Source: Sulfuricystis thermophila (GTDB lineage: Bacteria > Pseudomonadota > Gammaproteobacteria > Burkholderiales > Rhodocyclaceae). Taken from it: a stretch of 64,000 nucleotides of DNA. Where the stretch lies: assembly GCF_004323595.1 (NCBI RefSeq), contig NZ_AP019373.1, positions 372,001 to 436,000 on the forward strand, read 5' to 3'. The translations under genes and the position numbers were made by a program. This document shows positions 47,723-58,284 of this stretch, piece after piece. The notes beneath the pieces are model-generated. The model saw only the letters and a program-made list of their open reading frames with translations. It was not told the origin of the DNA and searched no databases. Position 1 is the first letter of the stretch, and the number at the start of each line of letters is the position of its first letter.

Positions 47723-48814
47723 TCAGGTGTTCTGTACGACGATGGTCGGGAATTTCGACGAATGATCCTTGGCCTGCTCGGCGATCTTGACGCCGATGCG
47801 CCGCGCGATGGTGCGGTAGATCTCGGCGACGCGGCCATTCGGGTCGGCGACGACGGTGGGATGGCCGGAGTCGACCTGCTCGCGGATGTTCTTGTCGAGC
47901 GGCAGGGCGCCGAGGAATTCCACTTCGTAGTCCTCGCACATCTTCTTGCCGCCGCCTTCGCCGAAGATATGCTCCTCATGGCCACACTTTGAGCAAATAT
48001 GGATGCTCATGTTCTCGACGATGCCCAGGATTGGGATGCCGACCTTCTCGAACATCTTGAGGCCCTTCCTGGCATCGAGCAGCGCGATGTCCTGCGGCGT
48101 GGTGACGATCACCGCGCCGGTGACCGGCACCTGCTGGGCCAGGGTGAGCTGGATGTCGCCGGTGCCCGGCGGCAGATCGACGACCAGATAGTCGAGATCT
48201 TTCCAGTTGGTGTCGCCGAGGAGCTGGTTGAGCGCCTGGGTGACCATCGGGCCGCGCCAGACCATCGGCGTTTCCGGGTCGATCAGGAAGCCGATCGACA
48301 TCGCCTGGATGCCGTGAGCCATCATCGGCTCGAGCTTGCGGCCATCGGTCGATTCCGGCTGGCTGTCCGGGATGCCGAGCATCTGCGGCTGCGAGGGACC
48401 GTAGATATCGGCGTCGAGCAGGCCGACATTGGCGCCTTCGGCGGCGAGCGCCAGAGCGAGGTTGACGGCGGTGGTCGACTTGCCCACTCCGCCCTTGCCC
48501 GAGGCGACGGCGATGATGTTCTTCACGCCGGGAATCAGCTTCACGCCTTTCTGCACCGCATGCGAGACGATCTTCTGATAGACGTTGGCGGAGACGTTGC
48601 CGACACCCGGCACGGTCTTGATCGCATCGATGACCATCTTGCGGATCGGGTCGATCTGGCTCTTGGCCGGATAGCCGAGCTCGACGTCGAGCGAGACGTC
48701 GTTGCCGTCGATCTTGATGTTCTTGGCGCTCCGGGTGCTGACGAGATCCTTGCCTGTATTGGGGTCGATGACCGACTTGAGGGCTTCCTGAATGGCTTCT
48801 ACGCTGAGGGACAT
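47723..48814 (-). CDS. apbC: Iron-sulfur cluster carrier protein Mrp/ApbC
   Basis: 363 residues. N-terminal MIP18-like domain (about 1-85, [13 protein letters not shown]), P-loop [36 protein letters not shown] and the cluster-binding ICSKCG pair. Delivers Fe-S clusters in an ATP-dependent way. Divergent from metG, a very common arrangement in proteobacteria. Confidence 0.96.
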   Translation of the reverse strand: MSLSVEAIQEALKSVIDPNTGKDLVSTRSAKNIKIDGNDVSLDVELGYPAKSQIDPIRKMVIDAIKTVPGVGNVSANVYQKIVSHAVQKGVKLIPGVKNIIAVASGKGGVGKSTTAVNLALALAAEGANVGLLDADIYGPSQPQMLGIPDSQPESTDGRKLEPMMAHGIQAMSIGFLIDPETPMVWRGPMVTQALNQLLGDTNWKDLDYLVVDLPPGTGDIQLTLAQQVPVTGAVIVTTPQDIALLDARKGLKMFEKVGIPILGIVENMSIHICSKCGHEEHIFGEGGGKKMCEDYEVEFLGALPLDKNIREQVDSGHPTVVADPNGRVAEIYRTIARRIGVKIAEQAKDHSSKFPTIVVQNT

Positions 48815-48881
48815 GGGGGGCTCCGAATGTTTGATCAGTTTAGTCTAATATTACCGCAGGCAGCGGGGAGATGAGGGCGTT

Positions 48882-48890
48882 TGCTAGAAT
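48882..48890 (+). promoter_or_regulatory. Extended -10 of metG
   Basis: TTGCTAGAAT gives TGnTAGAAT, one base from the extended -10 consensus; no clear -35. It lies 31 nt before the metG ATG. Confidence 0.45.
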
Positions 48891-48920
48891 TTCCAGTCTT
48901 CCGCCGTGGAACCCGCAAAC

Positions 48921-51008
48921 ATGAGCTCCCGCCAGATTCTCGTCACCTCCGCCCTGCCGTACGCCAACGGCGCCATCCATCTCGGCCACCTCGTCGAATA
49001 CATCCAGACCGACATCTGGGTGCGCTTCCAGAAGATGCGCGGCCACGAGTGTTGGTATGTCTGCGCCGACGATACGCACGGCACGCCGATCATGCTGCGC
49101 GCGGAGAAGGAAGGCATTGCGCCGGAGCAGCTCATCGCCCGCGTCCATGGCGAGCATCTGCGCGATTTCACCGGCTTTCACATCGCCTTCGACAACTATT
49201 ACACCACGCACTCCGAGGAGACGCGCTTCTATTCGGAAGACATCTACCGCAAGCTCAAGGCGGCCGGACTGATCGAGGTGCGCGCGATCGAGCAGTATTA
49301 CGATCCGGTGAAGAACATGTTCCTGCCCGACCGCTTCATCAAGGGCGAGTGCCCGAAGTGTGGGGCCAAGGATCAGTATGGCGACTCCTGCGAGGCCTGC
49401 GGCGCGGCCTATGCGCCGACCGACCTGATCAATCCCTATTCCGCCGTCTCCGGCGCGAAGCCCGTACTCAAGTCGTCCGATCATTATTTCTTCAAGCTCT
49501 CCGACCCGCGCTGCCAAACTTTCCTGCGCGAATGGACGCGCAAGGGCAGCCTGCAAACCGAGGCCGCCAACAAGCTCGCCGAATGGCTGGGAGCGGAGGG
49601 TGAGAACAAGCTCACGGACTGGGACATTTCGCGCGATGCGCCTTATTTCGGCTTCGAGATTCCGGATGCGCCGGGCAAATACTTCTACGTCTGGCTCGAC
49701 GCGCCGATTGGTTACATGGGCTCGTTCAAGAACCTCTGCACGAAAATGGGACTCGATTTCGACGCCTACTGGAAGCCCGATTCAAAAGCCGAGCTCTACC
49801 ACTTCATCGGCAAGGACATCCTCTACTTTCATGCGCTGTTCTGGCCGGCCGAGCTGAAATTCGCCGGCTATCGCACGCCGACCAACGTCTTCGCCCATGG
49901 CTTCTTGACCGTCGATGGCGCGAAGATGTCGAAGTCGCGCGGCACCTTCATCACCGCCGAGAGCTATCTCAAGCAGGGTCTCAGCCCCGAGTGGCTGCGC
50001 TACTACTTCGCCGCGAAACTGAACGGCACGATGGAGGACATCGACCTCAACCTCGAGGATTTCGTTTCCCGCGTCAATGCCGATCTGATCGGCAAGTTCA
50101 TCAACATCGCCAGCCGCGCCGCCGGCTTCATCACCAAGCAATTCGGCGGCCGCCTGCTCGACGAGCCCTTCCAGGAGCGCTTCATGGGCAGCCTGCCCGA
50201 GCTGATGCTCGCGGCCGAGGAGATCGCCAGCCATTACGAGGCGCGCGATTTCGCCCGCGCCGTGCGGCGCATCATGGCACTCGCCGACCAGGTCAATCAG
50301 TACGTCGATCATCACCAGCCGTGGAAACTGGCGAAGCAGGGAGGCAGGGAACGCGAACTGCACGTGGTATGCACGATGCTGATCAACGCCTTCCGGCTGC
50401 TGACGCTGTATCTGAAGCCCGTGCTGCCGAAGCTGGCCAAGCAGGCCGAGGAATTCCTCAACGTCGCGCCGCTCACCTGGCACGATGCGGCGCATCTGCT
50501 GCCGCCGGCGCATCTGATCAACCCTTACGAGCACCTGATGACGCGCATCGAGATGAAACAGATCGACGCCCTCTTGGCAGCCAACCGGGAGACGCTCGCG
50601 CCCGCCGCCGACGCCCATTCGCCGCAACGCCACGCCCAGCACCAGGTCGGGGAAAAGCCCGCCGAGGCGGCGCAGATCGGCATCGAGGATTTCGCCAAGG
50701 TCGACCTACGCATCGCGCGCATCGCCGATGCCTCCCATGTCGAAGGGGCGGAAAAGCTCATCAGGCTCACGCTCGATCTCGGTCCGCTGGGCACCCGGCA
50801 GGTGTTCGCCGGCATCAAATCGGCCTACGATCCGGCCCAGCTGATTGGGCGCCTGACGGTGATGGTCGCCAACCTCGCGCCGCGCAAGATGAAGTTCGGT
50901 GTCTCCGAAGGCATGGTGCTCGCCGCCTCCGATCCGACCGGCGAACATCCCGGCCTGTTCCTGCTCTCGCCCGATGCCGGCGCGTTCCCGGGCATGCAGG
51001 TGAAATGA
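48921..51008 (+). CDS. metG: Methionyl-tRNA synthetase
   Basis: 695 residues from ATG 48921 (a GTG at 48906 is in frame). HLGH in [14 protein letters not shown], zinc knuckle [23 protein letters not shown] in [11 protein letters not shown], and a C-terminal tRNA-binding OB domain (about 595-695, [11 protein letters not shown]). Full-length dimeric type. Its stop overlaps the acyP ATG. Confidence 0.98.
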   Translation: MSSRQILVTSALPYANGAIHLGHLVEYIQTDIWVRFQKMRGHECWYVCADDTHGTPIMLRAEKEGIAPEQLIARVHGEHLRDFTGFHIAFDNYYTTHSEETRFYSEDIYRKLKAAGLIEVRAIEQYYDPVKNMFLPDRFIKGECPKCGAKDQYGDSCEACGAAYAPTDLINPYSAVSGAKPVLKSSDHYFFKLSDPRCQTFLREWTRKGSLQTEAANKLAEWLGAEGENKLTDWDISRDAPYFGFEIPDAPGKYFYVWLDAPIGYMGSFKNLCTKMGLDFDAYWKPDSKAELYHFIGKDILYFHALFWPAELKFAGYRTPTNVFAHGFLTVDGAKMSKSRGTFITAESYLKQGLSPEWLRYYFAAKLNGTMEDIDLNLEDFVSRVNADLIGKFINIASRAAGFITKQFGGRLLDEPFQERFMGSLPELMLAAEEIASHYEARDFARAVRRIMALADQVNQYVDHHQPWKLAKQGGRERELHVVCTMLINAFRLLTLYLKPVLPKLAKQAEEFLNVAPLTWHDAAHLLPPAHLINPYEHLMTRIEMKQIDALLAANRETLAPAADAHSPQRHAQHQVGEKPAEAAQIGIEDFAKVDLRIARIADASHVEGAEKLIRLTLDLGPLGTRQVFAGIKSAYDPAQLIGRLTVMVANLAPRKMKFGVSEGMVLAASDPTGEHPGLFLLSPDAGAFPGMQVK

Positions 51009-51283
51009 GCCGCGAAATCCGGCATCTCGTCATCACCGGCCGCGTGCAGGGTGTCGCCTACCGCGCCAGCATGGCGCGCGAGGCGGAGCGGCTGGGGGTT
51101 ACCGGCTGGGTGAGGAATCGCAGTGACGGCAGCGTCGAGGCGATGGTGGCTGGCACCGCCGAGCAGGTCGCCGCGATCATGAACTGGGCGCGCCGCGGGC
51201 CGCCCGCAGCGCAAGTCGATCACGTCGCCGTGGAGCTGGGCGAGGGGGAATTTTCCGGCTTCGAGCTGCGCGCCTCGCTGTAA
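51005..51283 (+). CDS. acyP: Acylphosphatase
   Basis: 92 residues, the family length. [27 protein letters not shown] holds the phosphate loop with the catalytic Arg and, at the end, the Asn. Hydrolyses acyl phosphates. The usual Gly-Phe after VQGV is Ala-Tyr, a tolerated variant. Coupled to metG by a 4-nt overlap. Confidence 0.92.
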   Translation: MSREIRHLVITGRVQGVAYRASMAREAERLGVTGWVRNRSDGSVEAMVAGTAEQVAAIMNWARRGPPAAQVDHVAVELGEGEFSGFELRASL

Positions 51284-51365
51284 AAAATCGGCGCTGGCGG
51301 TAAATGGAAACGTCCCGCCGGGTGCCGACTTGTTTCTTAGAGTCGGCGCCGGCGGGACGGCACCT
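51283..51365. repeat. Dispersed repeat cluster with hairpin between acyP and dnaE
   Basis: Partial direct copy (51287-51300), then a palindrome: GTCCCGCCGGGTGCCGAC (51312-51329), 12-nt loop TTGTTTCTTAGA, GTCGGCGCCGGCGGGAC (51342-51358) and GGCA. The same loop length as in ribD. It fills the space between the convergent acyP and dnaE genes and may end transcription from both. Confidence 0.88.
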
Positions 51366-51378
51366 TGGCGGTGGTCGG

Positions 51379-54300
51379 CTACTGATAGACCACGCGGACG
51401 TTTTCGGGCTGGAGCCAGTCGGTGAGATCAGCGAGCAGACGGTCGTCGAGGCGCACCCGCCAGTCCGCGGGCAGCGTCAGTTCGGCTTCGGCTGCCTGAT
51501 TTCGATAATGGAGGCGCACCGGACAGGCGGCCTCCTGGGCGCGGTAAGGCGCGAGCAGCGTGCGCAGGCGGGCCGCAGTGTCGATGTTCGTCTGGCCACT
51601 CATTTGGCCATTAAGCGACAGCCGGAGCATACGCGCATAACGCCCACGCGCTTCGGCGAGCGTCATCATATCGTCGGCGACGACGCGCAGGCCGCCACTG
51701 AAATCGTCGCGGCTCACCTTGCCGTCGACGATCAGCAGTTCGTCTTCCTTGATCTTGGCACGGGCGGTTTCCCACAGCTCGTTGAATACCGAGACTTCGA
51801 CCTGTGCGCTGGCATCGTCGAGCGTCACATAGGCCATCTTGCCGCGCCGCGACATCTGCGTGCGTATGCCGACGACGATCCCGGCCAAGAGCTGCGCTTC
51901 ACGCGCCGGCACGAGCTCGGCCAGACGCCGCGGTGCGAATGCGGCGATTTCGCCGGCATGGGCATTGAACGGATGGCCGGAGAAGAAGAAGCCTAACGCC
52001 TGTTTCTCGTTGAGCAGCCGTTCGCGCTCGCTCCAGCGCGGCACGTCGACGTAATGCACTTCACTGGTCTGGCTGCCGTCGGCGAGATCGAAGAGCCCGC
52101 CCTGATGGGCGTTTCTTTCAGCCTGGTCGGCGGCTTCGAGTGCGCGTCCGACCGAGGCGAGCAGCTTGGCGCGATGGTCGTCGAGGCTATCGAACGCGCC
52201 GGCCTTGATCAGCGCCTCGATGACGCGGCGATTGACGATGCGCCGGTCGATGCGGCGGCAGAAGTCGAACAGATCGACGAAGGGGCCGGATTCGCGCGCC
52301 TTGAGGATCGCCGCCAGCGCCGCTTCGCCGGTGCCCTTGATCGCGCCGAGGCCGTAGCGGATGGTGTGCGCGTCGACTGGTGTAAAGCGCACGGTGCCGG
52401 TATTGATGTCCGGTGGCAGGAAGCTGATGCCGTTGTCGCGTGCGTCGTTGTAGAAGAATTGCACCTTGTCGGTGTCGGCCATTTCCGAGGACAGCGTCGC
52501 GGCCATGAAGGCCGCCGGATGATGGCATTTGAGCCAGGCGGTCTGGTAGGCGACCAGCGAGTAGGCGGCGGCGTGCGACTTGTTGAAGCCGTAGCCGGCG
52601 AACTTCTCCATCGTGTCGAAGATTTCGTTCGCCTTCGTTTCGTCGATGTCGTTTTGCGCGCAGCCGGCGACGAAGATCGCGCGTTGCTTGGCCATCTCCT
52701 CGGGCTTTTTCTTGCCCATCGCGCGGCGCAACAGGTCGGCGCCGCCGAGCGTGTAATTGGCGGCCACCTGTGCGGTCTGCATCACCTGCTCCTGGTAGAT
52801 CATGATGCCGTAGGTCGGCTTTAAGACCTTTTCCAGGCAGGGGTGCGGATAAACGACGCGCTCGCGGCCGTGTTTGCGGGCGATGAAGCTCGGGATGAAA
52901 TCCATCGGCCCCGGTCGGTAGAGTGCATTCAGGGCGATCAGGTCTTCGATGCAGTCGGGCCGCGCCTGCAGCAGCGTCTCCTTCATGCCGCGCGATTCGA
53001 ACTGGAACACTGCCGTGGTGTTGGCGGTCTTGAAGATCTTGTCGTAAGTCTCCTGGTCGTCGAGCGGCAGCCGGTCGAGTTTCACCTCGACGCCTTCCAC
53101 TTCCTTCACGAAGCGCACCGCCTCAGCGAGAATGGTTAGCGTGCGCAAGCCGAGGAAGTCGAACTTGACCAGGCCCGCCTTTTCGACATCGTCCTTGTCG
53201 AACTGGCTGACGGTGACGACATGCTCGGCGCCGCCGTCTGCCGAGTAGAGCGGACAGAAATCGGTGAGTTTGCCTGGCGCGATCAGCACGCCGCCCGCGT
53301 GCATGCCGACATTGCGCGTCAGGCCTTCGAGCTTCTCGGCCAGCGCCCACAGTTCGGCGAGCTCCTCTTCCTGCGCCAGCCGCTCGTTGATCTGTGGTTC
53401 CTTTTCGCGCGCGTCCTTCAGCGTGATGCCCAGTTCGTTGGGGATCAGCTTGGCGAACTGGTCGACGAAATTGAAACCGAGGTCGAGCACGCGGCCGACG
53501 TCGCGGATCACCGCCTTGGCCGCCATGGTGCCGAACGTGGCGATCTGGCTCACCGCGTGCTGGCCATATTTGCTCCGCACATAATCGATCACCCGGTCGC
53601 GGCCGTCCTGGCAGAAATCGATGTCGAAGTCCGGCATCGAGACGCGCTCGGGGTTCAAAAAACGCTCGAACAGCAGGTCGTAACGCAGCGGATCGAGGTC
53701 GGTGATGCCCAAGGCATAGGCGACCAGGGAGCCGGCGCCCGAGCCGCGCCCGGGGCCGACCGGCACGCCGTTGTTCTTGCCCCAGTTGATGAAGTCGGCA
53801 ACGATCAGGAAGTAGCCCGGAAAGCCCATCTGCACGATGGTCTGGATCTCGAATTCGAGCCGCGTGCCGTATTGCGAGCGCCGAGTTTCGCGCTCGACCG
53901 GATCAGGATAGAGCTGTTCGAGGCGTCGTTCCAGGCCGGCGCGCGCCATCCGGGCGAGATAGTCTTCGACCGATTCGCCCTGCGGCGTCGGGAATTTCGG
54001 CAGGAAGCTCTTGCCCAGCGGCACGGAAAGATTGCAGCGCTGCGCGATCGCGATGCTGTTTTCCAATGCTTCCGGCAGATCGGCGAACAGCTCGGCCATC
54101 TCCGCCTGCGTCTTGAAATACTGTGCCGGGTGATAGAGCCGCGGGCGACGGCGATCACCCATCACATAGCCTTCCGCGATGCACACGCGCGCCTCGTGGG
54201 CCCGGAAGTCGTCCGGGTCGAGGAACTGCACCGGATGCGTCGCGACCACGGGCAAGCCGAGCTGCGCGCCGAGCTGCAGCGTCGCGGCGATCAGGCTTTC

Positions 54301-54876
54301 CTGGGCAGGGTTATCGCGGCTGCCGTCGGGACGCTGGATTTCGAGATAGAAGGCGTCGGGAAACAGCGTGGCCCAATGCCGGGCACAGGCAACCGCCTTG
54401 TCGAACTTGCCGGCGGCGAGCCATTGGCCGGTATCGCCGAATTGGGCGCCGGAAAGCGCGATCAAGCCGGTGTTGTCGCCATTGAACAGCGCAAGCGGAA
54501 TCTCGGCGCGGCCATGACGGCGCGGGCGCAGATAGGCGGCGGTGATGAGTTCGCACAAGCGCAGATAGCCGGCGCGGTTTTTGGCCAACAACAGTAGCCG
54601 GGAGGCCATCGGCTGCGTCGGATCGGGCGCCGAACCTTCCTCCTCGGCGATCCAGACATCACAGCCGATGATGGGCTTGATGCCGGCCGCGCGCGCCGCC
54701 GTGTAGAACTTGACCATGCCAAACAGGTTGGCGAGGTCGGTGAGCGCCAAGGCCGGCATGCCATCCGCCACCGCGCGTTTCACTGCGTCGTCGAGGCGGG
54801 TCAGGCCGTCGGTGATCGAGAATTCGCTATGAAGGCGAAGATGAACGAAACGGGGAGGATGGGCGGGGGCGGACAT
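51379..54876 (-). CDS. dnaE: DNA polymerase III subunit alpha
   Basis: 1165 residues from ATG 54876, normal for DnaE1. N-terminal PHP domain (FVHLRLHSEFSITDGLTRLDD), catalytic Asp residues in PDFDIDFCQDGRDRVIDYV, finger motif YQEQVMQTAQVAA, helix-hairpin-helix and OB domain (QVEVSVFNELWE) near the C-terminus. Replicative polymerase. It follows the MBL hydrolase gene by 11 bp on the same strand. Confidence 0.98.
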   Translation of the reverse strand: MSAPAHPPRFVHLRLHSEFSITDGLTRLDDAVKRAVADGMPALALTDLANLFGMVKFYTAARAAGIKPIIGCDVWIAEEEGSAPDPTQPMASRLLLLAKNRAGYLRLCELITAAYLRPRRHGRAEIPLALFNGDNTGLIALSGAQFGDTGQWLAAGKFDKAVACARHWATLFPDAFYLEIQRPDGSRDNPAQESLIAATLQLGAQLGLPVVATHPVQFLDPDDFRAHEARVCIAEGYVMGDRRRPRLYHPAQYFKTQAEMAELFADLPEALENSIAIAQRCNLSVPLGKSFLPKFPTPQGESVEDYLARMARAGLERRLEQLYPDPVERETRRSQYGTRLEFEIQTIVQMGFPGYFLIVADFINWGKNNGVPVGPGRGSGAGSLVAYALGITDLDPLRYDLLFERFLNPERVSMPDFDIDFCQDGRDRVIDYVRSKYGQHAVSQIATFGTMAAKAVIRDVGRVLDLGFNFVDQFAKLIPNELGITLKDAREKEPQINERLAQEEELAELWALAEKLEGLTRNVGMHAGGVLIAPGKLTDFCPLYSADGGAEHVVTVSQFDKDDVEKAGLVKFDFLGLRTLTILAEAVRFVKEVEGVEVKLDRLPLDDQETYDKIFKTANTTAVFQFESRGMKETLLQARPDCIEDLIALNALYRPGPMDFIPSFIARKHGRERVVYPHPCLEKVLKPTYGIMIYQEQVMQTAQVAANYTLGGADLLRRAMGKKKPEEMAKQRAIFVAGCAQNDIDETKANEIFDTMEKFAGYGFNKSHAAAYSLVAYQTAWLKCHHPAAFMAATLSSEMADTDKVQFFYNDARDNGISFLPPDINTGTVRFTPVDAHTIRYGLGAIKGTGEAALAAILKARESGPFVDLFDFCRRIDRRIVNRRVIEALIKAGAFDSLDDHRAKLLASVGRALEAADQAERNAHQGGLFDLADGSQTSEVHYVDVPRWSERERLLNEKQALGFFFSGHPFNAHAGEIAAFAPRRLAELVPAREAQLLAGIVVGIRTQMSRRGKMAYVTLDDASAQVEVSVFNELWETARAKIKEDELLIVDGKVSRDDFSGGLRVVADDMMTLAEARGRYARMLRLSLNGQMSGQTNIDTAARLRTLLAPYRAQEAACPVRLHYRNQAAEAELTLPADWRVRLDDRLLADLTDWLQPENVRVVYQ

Positions 54877-54887
54877 CGCCCCGGATT

Positions 54888-55835
54888 TTACGCTTTGGCC
54901 CAGATCAGCAAGCCTTGCGCATCGAGATCGAGATCCATTGCCCAAAGCTTGCGGATTTCTTCATCGGCAAGCGTCGTGCCGTGGCGGCGCGCTTCGGCGC
55001 AGAGGTAATCGGCGAGCTTCGCCATCAGGCGGGCGTGGGCATTCTCCTCCCCTTCCCGCAGCGTTTCTTTCGTCAGCCGCACGCAGTCGTCGATGCGCCG
55101 CAGGAGCTGCTCGGCCAGCGGCCGCGGCGGGGCGATGCGCGAGAAGTGGGTGAGATAGACCGCCTCGGGTGCGAGCGCGATCATGCGTTCGACCGAATCG
55201 CGCCAGTCGACCGGATCGAACTGCGACGGCGTCGGACAGGGAAAGACGAAATGCCGGCCATCGGGCGCATCCATCTCGCGGTAGGCGATGCCGAAAGTGT
55301 CGCCGGTGAAGATGCCGTTCGCGGCGCGATCGTGGATGAAGACGTGGTGCTTCGCGTGGCCGGGGGAGTCGTAGAGCGCGAGCTCACGCTGGCCCAGGCT
55401 GAGCACCATGCCGTCGGTGGTTTCGATGACGCGATCGGCCGGCACGGGGATCAGCGTGCCATAGAGGCGCTGCGCGTTTTCCTTGCCATAGACCTCCTCG
55501 GTGGCGGCCATCAGTTTCGTCGGGTCGATCATGTGGCGCGCGCCGCGGGGATGGACGACGAATTGCGCGTTCGGAAAGGCCTGCATGTAGGCGCCCGAGC
55601 CGCCGGCATGATCGAGATGGATGTGGGTGACGATCACGTAGTCGACCGCCTCGGGTGTCAGGCCCAGTTCGGCGAGCGCCCGTTGGGCGCGCGGCAGGGA
55701 AGCGTTCGAGCCATTGTCGATGAAGGCGGCACGGCCGTGATCGACGACGAGATGCACGGCGGCGAGCTGGTGGCGCACATAACCGGCATCGAAAGCATAG
55801 ATGCCATTCTGATAGTCGAGCAGTTGAAATTCCAT
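54888..55835 (-). CDS. Metallo-beta-lactamase fold hydrolase
   Basis: 315 residues. The metal site THIHLDHAGG is intact, further ligands in YDSPGHAKHHVF and FTGDTFGIAYRE. No signal peptide, so cytoplasmic. C-terminal helical domain (about 230-315). Of the glyoxalase II-like MBL group. It lies just downstream of soxB, which could suggest a sulfur role (persulfide dioxygenase-like or SoxH-like), but specific residues for those families are not recognised. Confidence 0.8.
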   Translation of the reverse strand: MEFQLLDYQNGIYAFDAGYVRHQLAAVHLVVDHGRAAFIDNGSNASLPRAQRALAELGLTPEAVDYVIVTHIHLDHAGGSGAYMQAFPNAQFVVHPRGARHMIDPTKLMAATEEVYGKENAQRLYGTLIPVPADRVIETTDGMVLSLGQRELALYDSPGHAKHHVFIHDRAANGIFTGDTFGIAYREMDAPDGRHFVFPCPTPSQFDPVDWRDSVERMIALAPEAVYLTHFSRIAPPRPLAEQLLRRIDDCVRLTKETLREGEENAHARLMAKLADYLCAEARRHGTTLADEEIRKLWAMDLDLDAQGLLIWAKA

Positions 55836-55842
55836 GGCGTAC

Positions 55843-55867
55843 GAAAGTCGGCGTTGGCGGGACGGCA
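55843..55867 (+). repeat. Dispersed repeat, copy between soxB and the MBL gene
   Basis: GAAAGTCGGCGTTGGCGGGACGGCA: one base from the core. Fills most of the 44 bp between the two genes. Confidence 0.85.
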
Positions 55868-55879
55868 GGTAAAAAGCGA

Positions 55880-57595
55880 TTATGCCAGCCCAGGATTACC
55901 GGCGACGCCGATGAGCCGGGGTGAGTTGAGCTTGCGCGGCGTCACGGTCTTCTTCTCGCGCAGCCAGCGGGCGACGACTTCCCAGATCGGCTCTCCACTC
56001 GCGCCTTCCATGACCGGCGCCCAGCCGGCAACCTTGTATTTTTTGTTCGGATCGAGCGGTTCGCCCTTCAAGCGCATGTCCTGGATGCGCCTGCCCATTT
56101 TCTCGTTTGGGGCACAGGCGTAGGTGAGTCCGCCGACGCGCACCATGTCGCCGCCTTGCTGTTTATAGGGATCGGGGTTGAACAGGTTGTCGCAGACATC
56201 TTCGAGGATGTCCTTGATCTGCGCGCCGGTCATCTCGGTCAATGTCGAGTAAGGGTAGGTGATCGCCGTCTGGTCCATCACGTGCTCGAAGGTGATCGGT
56301 TCACCTGGCAGGATCGTCGTGCCCCAGCGGAAGCCCGGCGAGAAGGCGAGATCGGCCCCCTTCACCTCCATCATCGCATCGAGGATCAGCTGATCCCACG
56401 AGCCGTTGAAATTGCCGCGTCGGTAGAGCAATCCTTCCGTGACGGCGAGTTTTTCCTCGAGCTTGGCAAGATGCGGCGCGCGGATCTTGTCGATCAGCGC
56501 CGTCATTTCCGCATCCGCCGGCAACAGGTTCGAAAACACCGGCAACAGCTTGTAGCGAAAATCGCTGACCTTGCCGTTCTTGACCTCGAAATCGAGCACG
56601 CCGAGGAACTTGCCGTTCGAGCCCGCATTGGTGACCAGCGTGACACCGCCGGCATTTTTCACCTTGACCGGCTGCGGCACACCATCGTGCGTGTGGCCGC
56701 CCAAAATCGCATCGATGCCGGTGACACGGCTGGCCAGCTTCAGGTCGACGTCCATGCCATTGTGCGAGAGCACGACGACGACTTGAGCGCCGGCGGCACG
56801 CGCTTCATCGACCACCTTCTGCATCTCTTCGTCCTGGATGCCGAAACTCCATTCCGGCACCATGTAGCGCGGGTTGGCGATCGGCGTGTAGGGAAAGGAC
56901 TGGCCGATCACGGCGACTTTCACGCCGTTCATCTCGCGCAAGGCATAGGGCTTGAAGACCGGATCGCCGAAGTCGGCGGTCTTCACGTTCTGGGCGACGA
57001 AATCGATCTTGCCGGCGAAATCCTTCTCGACGACTTCTTTGACGCGCTTGTCGCCATAGGTGAATTCCCAGTGGCCGGTCATCACATCGACGCCCAAGAG
57101 CTTGCAGGCATCGACCATGTCCTGCCCCTTGCTCCACAAGGCCGTGGCGGAACCCTGCCAGGTATCGCCGCCATCGAGCAGCAGCGCCCCGGGGCGGCTG
57201 GCCTTCAACTGCTTGACGAGAGTCGCCAGATGTGCAAAACCGCCGACCTTGCCATAAGTCTTCGCGGCTTGGATGAAATCGAGGTAGGTGAAAGCATGTG
57301 ACTCACGCGTACCGGGCCGGATGCCATAGGCTTTCAAGAGCTTTTCGCCGACCAGATGTGGGGTTTTGCCCTGCATGCTACCGACGCCGAGATTGACGTC
57401 CGGTTCGCGGAACCAGATCGGCAGCAGTTGCGCGTGGCAGTCGGTGAAATGCAGGAAATGCACGTTGCCGAAACGCGGCAGGTCGTAGAACCTCTCGCCG
57501 CCCTGGCCGGCCAGCAAGGCGCGGGAATCCAGCATGAAGCCGGCGGCGGAAGCGGCGGCAAGAATCTGCATGAACTCGCGACGGTTCATGGACAT
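55880..57595 (-). CDS. soxB: SoxB thiosulfohydrolase
   Basis: 571 residues. Twin-arginine signal MSMNRREFMQILAAASAAGF. Dimanganese 5'-nucleotidase-type domain with LHFTDCHAQLLP, LLDGGDTWQGS, LSHNGMDVDLKL and GGHTHDGVPQP, then the C-terminal substrate domain (RGNFNGSWDQLILDA). It hydrolyses the sulfone sulfate group from SoxY-bound thiosulfate in the periplasm. Last sox gene of this transcript; an RBS AAGGAG precedes the start. Confidence 0.97.
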   Translation of the reverse strand: MSMNRREFMQILAAASAAGFMLDSRALLAGQGGERFYDLPRFGNVHFLHFTDCHAQLLPIWFREPDVNLGVGSMQGKTPHLVGEKLLKAYGIRPGTRESHAFTYLDFIQAAKTYGKVGGFAHLATLVKQLKASRPGALLLDGGDTWQGSATALWSKGQDMVDACKLLGVDVMTGHWEFTYGDKRVKEVVEKDFAGKIDFVAQNVKTADFGDPVFKPYALREMNGVKVAVIGQSFPYTPIANPRYMVPEWSFGIQDEEMQKVVDEARAAGAQVVVVLSHNGMDVDLKLASRVTGIDAILGGHTHDGVPQPVKVKNAGGVTLVTNAGSNGKFLGVLDFEVKNGKVSDFRYKLLPVFSNLLPADAEMTALIDKIRAPHLAKLEEKLAVTEGLLYRRGNFNGSWDQLILDAMMEVKGADLAFSPGFRWGTTILPGEPITFEHVMDQTAITYPYSTLTEMTGAQIKDILEDVCDNLFNPDPYKQQGGDMVRVGGLTYACAPNEKMGRRIQDMRLKGEPLDPNKKYKVAGWAPVMEGASGEPIWEVVARWLREKKTVTPRKLNSPRLIGVAGNPGLA

Positions 57596-57603
57596 CAGAG
57601 TTT

Positions 57604-57637
57604 CTCCTTGGAAAAAGGAAAGGCCCGGCCGGGCCTC
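57604..57637 (-). terminator. Hairpin between soxX and soxB
   Basis: On the minus strand AGGCCCGGCCGGGCCT followed by TTCCTTTTT. It would act as a partial terminator or mRNA stabiliser between soxX and soxB. Confidence 0.6.
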
Positions 57638-57646
57638 TCCAGACGG

Positions 57647-58264
57647 CTACTTATTGACCGGCGATTCTGGATCGAGCAACAACGCGACCAAGTCCTTGAT
57701 CTGCTCGGGCGAAAGCGCCTCGACACGGCCAAAGCGCGGCATCTCGGAACAGAGGTTGTAGGCCTTCGCGTTGTAGATCTTCGAATAGACGTATTTCTGC
57801 ATCTCCGGCGTGTTGCCGCGCTGCTTGCCGAAACCGAGCAGGCTGGGACCCACCGTGCCGTAGGCCACTTCTTTCGGGCCGATCTGGTGGCAGTTGTAGC
57901 AATTGCCGCCGACCGGCAGGCCCGGCTTGTCGCTCCAGGTGAAGCCGCGACCGCTCTGCGCCAGTTTCTCGCCTTTTTTCCAGTCGCCCATCAGCTTGCC
58001 GTCGGCCGGCCATTTGACGCTGGCCAGCTGGTCGGCTTCGAGCACCTTGGTGATCGCCTCGGGCGGCTTGTTACCGGTGCGGTTGCAGATGGCCTGCACG
58101 CCGTCTTCGGCGAGACGATCCAAGCCGGCCTGGCCGCGCGGCTTGAAGTCTTTCTGGATCATCGCAATCGCCTTGGCGCGATAGTCGGCGTCGGCCTGGG
58201 CGGGCAAGGTGGCGACCAGGAAGGGTGCGGCCGCCAGTGCGGCAAAAACGATATTCTGGTTCAT
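57647..58264 (-). CDS. soxX: SoxX cytochrome c
   Basis: 205 residues. Signal peptide (about 1-25, AAPFLVATLPAQA), single heme site GNCYNCHQI, and a distal Met likely in the stretch CSEMPRFG. The N-terminal region of about 80 residues before the heme is longer than in the small SoxX type. Partner of SoxA in the SoxAX complex that couples thiosulfate to the SoxY cysteine. Confidence 0.94.
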   Translation of the reverse strand: MNQNIVFAALAAAPFLVATLPAQADADYRAKAIAMIQKDFKPRGQAGLDRLAEDGVQAICNRTGNKPPEAITKVLEADQLASVKWPADGKLMGDWKKGEKLAQSGRGFTWSDKPGLPVGGNCYNCHQIGPKEVAYGTVGPSLLGFGKQRGNTPEMQKYVYSKIYNAKAYNLCSEMPRFGRVEALSPEQIKDLVALLLDPESPVNK

Positions 58265-58284
58265 GTCTTTTCTCCTCGATCGAG

